Positions 12,431-20,450 of a stretch of 64,000 bases of DNA are shown one piece after another (the stretch's first letter is position 1; the number at the start of each line of letters is the position of its first letter). Where the stretch lies: NCBI RefSeq assembly GCF_030445035.2, contig NC_080690.1:31150796-31214795 (forward strand), read 5' to 3'. Under the pieces are notes generated by a model that saw only the letters and a program-made list of their open reading frames with translations, did no database searches and was not told the origin of the DNA. Source of the DNA: Dasypus novemcinctus (taxonomy: Eukaryota > Chordata > Mammalia > Cingulata > Dasypodidae). The position numbers were made by a program, and so were the translations under genes.

Positions 12431-12928
12431 GACTGTAGTTCAATCCTGGTGGAAAGAAGCCAGGCCTTAACTTCACTGTGATTTTCTGTCAGTCCCACTT
12501 CCCCTTTTTCTGGGGGTAGAGTCAAAATGGTGGCTACTAGAATCTTCCTCGCTTGGACAGGTTCAAAGTTTAGCTGCCCTCAGTGTTATAATTTAGCCAG
12601 CCAAATTCACTAATCAATAGCTGAAGTCGGTGCCACACAGTGTCTTCCTCCCCAATTTTTGGGAAATTCCAGCCACAGAATAGCTCCTGAGGTGCCTTAT
12701 GATGCAGGCAGCAGCCTCCAGAGAGTGGAGGGTTCTATTCACAAACCTTCTCTACAGATGAGCAGTCTTCTTCTTCTATACTTTCAAGGATGTTGCAGGA
12801 TGTTCTTCTGGTCTACTGGGGCCCCCAAAACAGGTGTGACAGATAGCTCTGGGTGATTACTAACTGCTCTGTAGGATGAGCTGACTCTTGGAGCTCCTTA
12901 CTCTGCTGCCATCTTGGCTTTCCCCTGC

Positions 12929-13409
12929 AAAGAACTTTTAATGCTAAATTAGGAATTTAGGATATCATCTATAAATTATGAGCAGACACTGAAAGTGTTT
13001 TTCCTGTAATATATCTGTGTCTTGGTAATTTTCAAGCATGTACTCATCTCTGTAATTGTTGAAGATTTTAGCTTTTCTCTACTCCATGGTACATGTATGT
13101 TTGTTTTTTTCCCTTTTTTATCCACTCTTCTCAGTGAGACCTTAGGAGGACAAAGCAAGGCATGAACACTGGCATCAACTTCTACAGTCTAATATATCAG
13201 TGCTTGTATTAGTCATTGTTTTTTGTTTAGTTTTGAAGACAAAAAGGAAACAAATGATAGGAGAAGAGGTTCAACCAAGCTCAGCTGGTTGTTGGGTTTC
13301 ATTGACAAACTTTCATGAATCTCAGGGTGAATGCAGGATGGAGTCAATAAACCAGGCCACAATGGCTCAGGTATACCTGCTTGTTGCTGCAGATCAATAG
13401 AGTAGAGGT
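12929..13409. other. Unique sequence between L1-C and MIR
   Basis: No gene or familiar repeat is visible. The short ORFs here lack any recognisable domain. Confidence 0.4.
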
Positions 13410-13600
13410 GAGGTAAGGCAGATAGAATTTTGACTTGCATCTCAGATCTTCAGTTAACTTTCTGGATGACACTGGGCAAGTTACCTTTCCTTACTGGAAC
13501 TCCATTATTTATGCAAATATCAGTACCTAATGCACTGATATCTCAGGGTAGTTTGAGACAAAGTAACACTGTAAAAGTTAGAGAGTTACAAAGTACCATA
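13410..13600 (+). mobile_element. MIR-like SINE fragment
   Basis: The segment contains a GACTTGCATCTCAGATCTTC-like lead and GACACTGGGCAAGTTACC, which is the conserved MIR core wording. It is degraded, as expected of this ancient family. Confidence 0.65.
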
Positions 13601-13872
13601 CATGAGGGTTGGAGATGATGCTGTTATTATAATATTGTAGTTTTCAATTTGGTGCATTAAAATATTGTCTTCCCCAGGCAATCTATTTAAAATGTTGAAA
13701 ACCCTAAAAGTTAAGGCACAGCTTAACCCTTGAGGTTAAAGTAGTAGTTTGTTTTTTTTGTTTGTTTGTTTTTTTTTTTTGCTAACCACTAATTAGACTA
13801 GAAAACAAACAAAATCTTGTTGTTAATTTTCTTCTAGGCTATACTCTGGGAACCTCTATTCTGATCTCCACA

Positions 13873-16258
13873 GGAAGATACAAAAACAAAAGAGATGAAA
13901 GCAAGTAAAGAGATTGAAACAGTCATCAAAAACCTTCCAAAGATGAAATGCCTAGGACCAGAGATGGCTTACAGGTGAATTTTAGCCATCATTCAAAGAT
14001 GATTTAATACTGACCTTGCTCAAATTCTTCTAAAAAATTTAACAGGAAATAATACCACCAAACTCATTCTATGAAGCCAACTTCACACTAATACCAAAAG
14101 ATACTACATAAAAAAGATAAAGATACTACAAAAAAGGAAAATTATAGACCAATATCCCTAATGAATATAGATTCAAAAATCCTCAAAAAAAACCTTACAA
14201 ACTGAATCTAAAAGCACGTTAAAATAATTATACACAATGATCAAGTTGGTTTTATCCCAGGTATACAAGGGTATTTCAACACAAGAAAATCAGTTAGTAT
14301 AATAAACCACATTGATAATTTGAAGGTTAAATATCACATGATCCTCTCAATTGATGCAGAAGAAGTATTTGGCAAAATACAGCACCCTTTCTTGATAAAA
14401 ACACTCCAGAAGATAGGAATAAAAGGAAGCTTTCACGATATGTTAAAGTGCATATATGAAAAACCTAGAGCTAGCATAGTACTCAAAGGTGAAAGACTGG
14501 AAACTCTCCCACTGATATCTGGAACAAGACAAGGATGCCCACTGACACTATTGTTATTCAAAATTGTGCTAGAGATTCTAGCTAGAGCAATTAGGCTAGA
14601 TAAAGAAACAAAAGGCACAAATAGGAAAGGAAGAAGTGAAACTTTATTAGCTGATGATATGATTCTATACCTAGAATCTCCTGGAAAATCCACAAAACTA
14701 CTAGAACTAATACATAAGTTCAGCAAAGTGGTAGAATAAAAGATTAATACTCAAAAATCAATAGCATTTCTACAACTACTGATATGCAGTTTGAGGAGGA
14801 AATCAGAAAAAATTCATTTATAATAGTGACTAAAACAATCAAATATTTAGGAACAAACTTAACCAAGGACATAAAGGACCTGTATTCAGGAAGCTACAAA
14901 CATTTCTAAAAGAAACTGAAGAAGACTTAAATAAATGGAAGGACAGTCCATGTTCATGGATTGGAAAACTAAATATCATTAAGATGTCAATTCTACACAA
15001 ACTGATTTATAGATTTAATGCAATCCCAATAAAAATCCCAAAAACCTTTTTGCGGAAGTGGAAAAACCAATTATCAAATTTCTTTGGAAGGATAAGGGGC
15101 CCAAATAGCCAAAAAGATCTTAAACAAGAAGAACAAAATTGGAGGACTCCCACATCATGACTTTATAGCATATTACCTAGCTACAGTGGTTAAAAACAAC
15201 ATGGTACTGGCATAAAGACAGACACATTGACCAATGGAACCACACTGAGAACTCCTAGAAATAGATCCTCACATCTACATTTAACTAATTTTTGACAAGG
15301 CAGTCAAGCCCTCCCAGCTGGGCCAGAAGAGTCTATTCAACAAATGGTGCTGGGAGAACTGAATATCTATATCTAAAAGAAAGAGAGAATACCCCTATCT
15401 CATACCTTATATAAAAATTAACTCAAAATGGATCAAGGACCTAAATATAAAAACAATACACAAAATCCTAGAAGAAAATGTAGGAAAACATCTTCAAGAT
15501 CTTTTGGTAGGTGATCATTTCTTAAGCCTTACACCCAAAGCATGTGTAAGAATAGAAAAATTAGATAAATGGGACCTCTTCAAAATTCAATATTTTTGTG
15601 CCTCAAGGGACTTTGTCAAAAGGGTGAAAAGGCAGCCAACTCAATGGGAGAAAATATTTGGCAATCACATATCCAATAAGGGTTTAATATCCATAGTATA
15701 TAAAGAGATTGCACAACTCAAAAATGAAAAGATAAATTACCTGATAAAGAAAATGAGCCAAAGTCTTGAAAGGACAATCATCCAAAGAAGAAATAAAAAT
15801 GGTGAAGAAACACAAGAAAAAATGTCCAACATCACTACTGATTAGGGAAATGCAAGTCAAAACTGCAATGAAATATCATTTCACACCTATTAGGCTGGCT
15901 GCTATTAAAAACTCAGAAAACTGTAAATTTTAAAGAGGATGTGGAGAGATAGGAATGCTTATTCACTGTTGTGGGAATATAGAAGAGTACAGCCACTGTG
16001 GAGGACTGTTTAGCAATTCCTAAGGAAGTTGAATATAGACTTGCCATGTAATCCAGCAATACCATTACTTGGTACATATACAGAAAAACTGAGAATAGAG
16101 ACACAGACATCCACACACCAGTGTTCATAGTGGCATTATTCAAGATTGTCAAAAGTTGGAAAAACCCAGGGATCCATCAACCGATGAGTGGATAAACAAA
16201 TTGTAGTGTATACACATGATGGAATTATGCAACTCTAAGAAGAAATGAAATCATGATG
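13873..16258 (+). pseudogene. L1 ORF2 fragment (RT to C-terminal region)
   Basis: Plus-strand L1 ORF2 remnants include an RT segment at 14320-14739. Within it [19 protein letters not shown] and LADDMILY match the palm motifs (the usual FADD reads LADD). A C-terminal fragment lies at 15504-15845 with KRQPTQWEKIFGNHI. Stops and frameshifts lie between and around these. The last ORF2 codons are on the far side of the provirus at about 24300-24390. Confidence 0.85.
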
Positions 16259-16836
16259 TGAGGTGAGGCAGGCTGAAGTCTGGCTGGCAAGCATAGCCAC
16301 GCCCAGTGGGGGATATGCGCAGCCCACCACTCGGGTGTAGGGCGGCTGGAACGGGTGAACCGCCCTCAGCCATGGAACAGGCGCACTGCCCTCGGCCCCG
16401 CCCAGGCAACTGACACCAGCTTGCTGATAGCCAGCAGAAGCTGCCTACCTACGCTCACATCCCCCCTCCCGCACTGTCAAGCTGCAGCACAAGCCGCACC
16501 ATAAAAGGCAAGGACCTAGTCCCTACCAATCACTCCCAGCCCTGTTCCCCTTTCCCGCTGGTGCCGCCCCTTCACCAACCTAGAATCTGCCTCTTCCCCC
16601 CACCAACTGCTCACCACCGCCAATCCAATCCCCCTTTGGCCACAGCCAATCAGTCCCCTGCTCACTCCCCCATAACCCTATATAAACACATGTACTTCCC
16701 TTAATAAATTAGACCTGCGTGCTCACCTCGTCTCCGTGGTGGTTTCTCCGCTGCACGCCCTCCACGCCTGCGAGCCCCCGCAGGAGCCTAGACCTCTCCT
16801 GCCCCGTCGTCCACCGGACAGGACGTACCGACTGCA
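16259..16836 (+). repeat. 5' LTR of provirus
   Basis: 578 bp, TG..CA. It carries CCAAT words in U3 (for example near 16647), a TATATAAA box at 16679-16686 and AATAAA at 16703-16708. The U5 ends GTACCGACTGCA, two bases before the primer binding site. It differs from the 3' LTR by a duplicated CTAC near 16448 and 15 substitutions. Confidence 0.95.
16679..16708 (+). promoter_or_regulatory. LTR TATA box and poly(A) signal
   Basis: TATATAAA at 16679-16686 and AATAAA at 16703-16708 are only 16 bp apart. Initiation 25-30 bp downstream of TATA would fall at or just after the AATAAA. The signal would thus be in U3 or at the very start of R, and R would be very short. Activity is not shown by sequence alone. 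Confidence 0.7.
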
Positions 16837-16838
16837 AC

Positions 16839-16856
16839 TGGCGCCCCACGTGGGGC
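16839..16856 (+). other. Primer binding site, tRNA-Lys type
   Basis: The 18-mer TGGCGCCCCACGTGGGGC lies two bases after the LTR. It resembles the tRNA-Lys(1,2) primer site used by several betaretroviruses and class II ERVs, with one apparent C for A change in the centre. Confidence 0.85.
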
Positions 16857-16924
16857 ACTGCCTGCCGTGAACGAGTAAGGCCCTACTCCGCCTCGCTCCA
16901 TAACTTGCCGGCCCCTCCCTGCCC

Positions 16925-17113
16925 ATGAACCCTGCTCTTCTTTCCCTTTTCCCTGTCTTTCTCCTTCTCCCGATCATCCTCCTTGCCGTCCTCGCCATAT
17001 TACACCACTACTGCCCCCCACTTTCGTGCTCAACCGCTCCGACCACTGTCTTTCTCTGCCTGCTTACCTCCCTTCTCATTGCCTTTGTCGTCGCCATTTT
17101 CCTTTACCGCTGA
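16925..17113 (+). CDS. Short hydrophobic leader ORF (hypothetical)
   Basis: A 62-codon ORF begins at the first ATG downstream of the predicted transcription start: I see no ATG between the AATAAA at 16703 and this one. The product would be strongly hydrophobic, with two likely membrane segments (about residues 6-26 and 42-60) separated by a short polar and proline/cysteine-containing loop, and it ends FLYR. I do not recognise it. The pyrimidine-rich leader could give such composition by chance, and the ATG context is weak (C at -3). Its position as first AUG ORF makes it worth testing; otherwise treat as a possible upstream ORF. Confidence 0.25.
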   Translation: MNPALLSLFPVFLLLPIILLAVLAILHHYCPPLSCSTAPTTVFLCLLTSLLIAFVVAIFLYR

Positions 17114-17196
17114 GTAGGGTGCCTCCTGCTCGCCGCCCTGTCCGAGACACCCGGAAGCTGCCGCTACCCGATCGCCGCACTCGCTAGGTAGGGCCC

Positions 17197-18128
17197 TGCG
17201 GCGGCTTGCTCGGTTGGTAGAGGTGGGGTCTGGCTGCGGACGAGGGGTCGGTCCCACTTGGGACGAGGGGTCGGTCCCGCTTGGGATGAGGGGTCGGTCC
17301 CACTTGGGACGAGGGGTCGGTCCGGCAGCAGACGAGGGATCGGTCTCACAGGGGTTGCGCGGTTCGGCTGACGGGGTCGCCCGGCGAAGCTGGCGACGAA
17401 GGGATCGCCCGGAGAAGCAGGCGACGAACTGGGGACAAGGGAGGCCAGGCCCTTGTCGGGGGCTCTCAGGACTGGAGGGTGCACGGCAGAAGAACTACCG
17501 CGGAGACAAGGTAAACAGGCAAGTCCACTTTATTGAGGGAGAGGCAACAGTTTTATAGGGGCTGGGGAAGGCTGATTGGTCGAAGCCACGCCCTGTTCTG
17601 ATTGGTTGCCGGTGAAAGGTCAGTGGGCGGTACTGGACGGGGGAGGGGTGGTGGTTAGGGATTGGCTGTCGCTGTTGCTGGGGGAAGGAGCAGGGTTTAG
17701 GGATTGGTGGCTGCTGTTGCTGGGGTGGAAGGCAGACTTGAGTTTCCTGCCCCCGCCTGGCTGTTGCTGCTGTCGGGGGGAGGGAAAAGGGCAGACTGGA
17801 TTTTCCGCCCATGCCTGGCTGTTGCTGTTGTCGGGGGAGGGGAAAAGGGCAGACTGGAATTTTCCGCCCTGCGCCTGCGCAGGGAGAAAGAAGAAGAAGG
17901 GTGTTGCCTCAAAGGCATCGTGTGGCGCTATCCGGGAGGAGGGGCGGCCGCGGAAGCATGGCTGCCGAGAAGGGGAGACCAGAGGGCACTCTGCGCCCAT
18001 GCCAAGCTCCCTTCAGGGGTGGCGGTGAGTCCGACCAGCCACCCTATTATGGGGGCAGCGGCTTGGCCTGCCGCGGCTGCTCCCCCACCAGGCCAGCAAA
18101 CCACATTTCAGCCCGAGGGGTGACCGCA
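17197..18128 (-). mobile_element. Solo LTR (copy A) nested in provirus leader, antisense
   Basis: A 932-bp LTR is inserted in reverse orientation. On the minus strand it starts TGCGGTCACCCC and ends CCGCCGCA. GGGCCC flanks it on both sides (17191-17196 and 18129-18134), a 6-bp target duplication. On the minus strand TATAAAA (17557-17551) precedes AATAAA (17534-17529). It is closely similar to copy B at 26847-27726 and shares U5 wording with the host provirus LTR, so both belong to related class II families. Long open frames inside it are a by-product of GC richness. It separates the provirus packaging leader from gag. Confidence 0.93.
17231..17350 (-). repeat. ~30-bp tandem units in LTR copy A
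   Basis: About four to five direct units containing GAGGGGTCGGTCC repeat every 25-30 bp. The same array lies in copy B near 27590-27690 in the opposite orientation. It is within the long U5 of this LTR family. Confidence 0.8.
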
Positions 18129-18784
18129 GGGCCCCAACCCTTCCGGCTCTCTAGGCCTAAAATGGGCGGTAGGCTGTCATCTCGCCAAGCGCCCCAAGTC
18201 CGTGCCCTTGCCGGACTCTTAGACACCCACAAGTGCAAAGTTTCAGTTCGTCGACTGCAAGTTTATTGGGACCTTCTCCTTCCTTTTAACCCTTGGCTCA
18301 CGACTTGCCACCTTTGGGACCCCGGTACTTATGAACACCTTATCGACCGGGTCACCAATGCCATGGAGCACGAAGGGAAGCGTTTCCCCCCCGGCCTTGT
18401 GCCTACGCTGATTACCATCCGCTCCTGCCTCCAGGGCTCTCGCCCCCCCAAGTCGCAGGTTCTGTCCTCTCAGTTGCGCGATAAGGAGGGAAAGGCATCT
18501 CCCTCTTGCCCCGGGTCTGGCTCCGACTCGGACCAGGACTCCGACGCGGAGTCTCTTGTCGAGCAGCTTAACAACACGCTCGACCTAGACCCGCCCAAGC
18601 AAACCAACCTTAAGCCCCGCCAAGATGGCGAACTTCCTCCTTCTTCCCCGCCAGAAAGGAGGAAGTCATTTGAGGAGGAACCAGACCCACCCCATAGGGT
18701 GGTGACCTCCCTCTACCTGCCCCTCCCTGTCGAGGGCGGAAGAGCAGGCTGGCCCTCTGACGCTACCAACGCGCATGCGTCAGG

Positions 18785-18880
18785 TCGGCCATTTTATGAG
18801 CCCAAGCAGCCATTTTGTGACGCCTTCGGTGCTTGCGTGCCTGGTCGGCCATCTTGTGAGTCTGAGTGGCCATTTTGTGC
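18785..18880 (+). repeat. Repeated CCATTTTGTGA words in gag
   Basis: Four near-copies of GGCCATTTTGTGA (CCAT at 18789, 18810, 18849 and 18870) occur in about 95 bp. In the gag frame they encode a repeated GRPF/QPFC/GRPS/WPFC pattern. The CCATNTTG core also resembles a YY1 site. Confidence 0.6.
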
Positions 18881-19983
18881 CCCGGCTGGCCCTGCGCCCG
18901 CATCCGCTTGGGCGCCCCCCCCCCCGCAGACCCCTGGGCTGGTCCTCCGCCCAATCCCTGGGCGCCAATGACGGCCCTCCCTCAGCGCCCCGCTACCATG
19001 AGCACCAGCCCTTTCACTCCCGCCCCAGCACAGGCGCCCCCACCGGCCGGTGGCGCTCCCCCGAGCACCCTACCCCCTCCCGTCTCCTGCTTCCCCATGA
19101 ATGTCACTCCCTCCCTGCAGCGCCCACTCCCCTGGTATCCCCACGACCCGGAGGACATTAGACGCCTTAGAAAGGCAGTCAAGGAAGATGGGTTGGGGAG
19201 CCCATATGCCATGCAGATGTTGGAAGAGATTTCCACACACCTCTGCATCCCTTATGACTGGACCTCCTTGGCTCGGGGTATCCTCACCCCCGGCCAGTTT
19301 ATAGATTGGAGAGCCCACTTTCATGCTGAGGCAGAAAAACAAATTGCAACCAACGCCGCAACCGGCGTACAGATCCCGGCAGACGCCTTCACCGGCTCTG
19401 GCCAATTTGGCAACCATGTAGTCTACCAGCACGCCCCGGCCGGCTTCTGGCTTCAGCTGTGCGATATTGCCCTCCGAGCATTTCGCTCATGTTCCGCTAT
19501 TAAAGCTGACAATTTCACCAAGCTCACACAAGGCAAGGATGAGGACTTCTCCGCCTTCGTCTCCCGCGTCCTCCAAGCCTGTGAGCGCAAAGTCGCAGAC
19601 CCTCAAGCCCAGACAGCCCTTGCCCGAGAGCTCATCTTGCAAGGCGCCAACCCCATCTGTAAGCAGGCCATTGTTCCCGTCAGAGAGAAGGCAATCCATG
19701 ACTGGGTTCTAGCCTGCAGTGGCCTAGATACGCATACTGCCGCGCTCACACAGGCCTTTTCGGCCGCCATGGCAATGAATGCAGGCTGCTTTAAATGCGG
19801 CAATACTGGGCACTTTGCCAGAGAGTGCCCTGAGGTGCCCAGACTGCCTGCCCCACAGCCACTCCCCCCTCCGCCACTTCCACCTCAGCGGCCACCCCGC
19901 CGGGGGCCTCCCACACCCTGCCCCCGTTGCAGCAAGGGTTATCACTGGGCCCGAGACTGCCGCTCTAACAGCGCGCCGCAGCC

Positions 19984-19990
19984 TTTAAAC
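19984..19990 (+). promoter_or_regulatory. Candidate -1 frameshift site at gag end
   Basis: TTTAAAC reads T TTA AAC in the gag frame (TTA at 19985, AAC at 19988), which is the phase needed for simultaneous slippage. It is 52 bp before the gag stop and is followed by GC-rich sequence able to fold. Betaretroviruses make Gag-Pro by -1 frameshifting. In this copy the -1 frame stops at 20059-20061 and the protease is in the remaining frame, so one further base change lies between. Confidence 0.6.
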
Positions 19991-20450
19991 TCCACCAGGG
20001 CAGGCCTCAGCCCCGCGCCCAAGAGGCACGCCCCCAGCTGATGCCCGGCCCCAAACCATAATGTGGACCGTGCCCGTCTCCCTCGAGAAGCCACTCCGAA
20101 GCTTTAAAATTAACAACCGCTGGTACCAAGGCACGCTCGATTCTGGGGCTGAGGTATCCTGTTTCCCTGCCCACTATGCCACCCAATGGGCAGTCCAAGA
20201 CGGGCCTTCGGTGGTCGGGGCCACTGGCACGTCCCCCTCTCTCCGAGCCTCTCTCCCTATAGAATGGGAAGATTCCGAGGGACGCCACAGTACCTTTAAA
20301 CCGCTATTCCTGACCACCATTGACCAAATACTATGGGGCCGAGATGTCCTAGCGGCCTGCGGAGCTGTCATCACCACGCAGCCCCCCAATAACTTGCGCC
20401 ACTGCTCGTTTAACACCTCCTGCACCCACTCCTCTGCAATGGGATACTGA
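19989..20450 (+). CDS. pro: Retroviral aspartic protease (pro)
   Basis: The protease would cleave the Gag and Pol precursors. The frame is open from 19989, and the first ATG is at 20061. The catalytic motif LDSGAE has its Asp at 20139-20141, and a WGRDVL box near 20335 matches the conserved alpha-helix region that follows the flap. The coding part from the ATG is 129 residues with no internal stop. Unusually for a betaretrovirus-like pro, there is no room for a dUTPase between the gag knuckles and DSG, and there is no clear G-patch tail after WGRDVL. It is not in the -1 frame relative to gag, so expression as Gag-Pro from this copy is doubtful. Confidence 0.85.
   Translation, partial: TPPGQASAPRPRGTPPADARPQTIMWTVPVSLEKPLRSFKINNRWYQGTLDSGAEVSCFPAHYATQWAVQDGPSVVGATGTSPSLRASLPIEWEDSEGRHSTFKPLFLTTIDQILWGRDVLAACGAVITTQPPNNLRHCSFNTSCTHSSAMGY

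Larger units (their letters stand above)
6350..12928 (-). mobile_element. LINE-1 element (L1-C), antisense, with internal deletions
   Basis: On the minus strand the element starts at about 12928 with GGGGAAAGCCAAGATGGC, an L1-like 5' end. It continues through a monomeric 5' UTR (about 12900-10990), ORF1 (10963-10528), ORF2 (about 10400-7805) and part of a 3' UTR, ending in an A-rich tail (T-rich on the plus strand) near 6350-6420. The 3' UTR part (7804-6420) is colinear with that of the sense L1 at about 33150-34430. At about 7805 the 3' UTR joins directly to the middle of ORF2, so the ORF2 C-terminus and upstream 3' UTR are deleted. No target-site duplication was found. Confidence 0.88.
18162..20041 (+). 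pseudogene. gag: gag polyprotein, frameshifted
   Basis: Gag would form the virion core. The chosen start at 18162 gives MGGRLS, a typical G2 myristoylation start, 27 bp after the right duplication of the nested LTR; the open frame upstream is only LTR read-through. The matrix part runs in this frame to a stop at 18969-18971. The remainder is in another frame (about 18866-20041), and the switch coincides with an 11-C run at 18915-18925. The second part has a proline-rich stretch and then capsid, with a major-homology-region-like QGKDEDFSAFVSR (from 19529). The nucleocapsid follows, with CCHC knuckles at 19787-19828 and 19919-19960. No complete Gag can be made without correcting the frame. Confidence 0.93.

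Noticed and set aside
11566..12438. Overlapping ORFs on both strands with repeated peptide pattern
   Set aside because: They are translations of the tandem L1 5' UTR monomers.
17576..18123. Several overlapping long ORFs (120-150 codons) on both strands
   Set aside because: They lie wholly in the GC-rich antisense LTR copy A, repeat in the sister LTR at 26835-27320, and show only low-complexity translations.
17811..18161. Possible N-terminal extension of gag (continuous frame from 17811)
   Set aside because: This part is read-through of the nested LTR; the MGGRLS start at 18162 has a normal myristoylation pattern.
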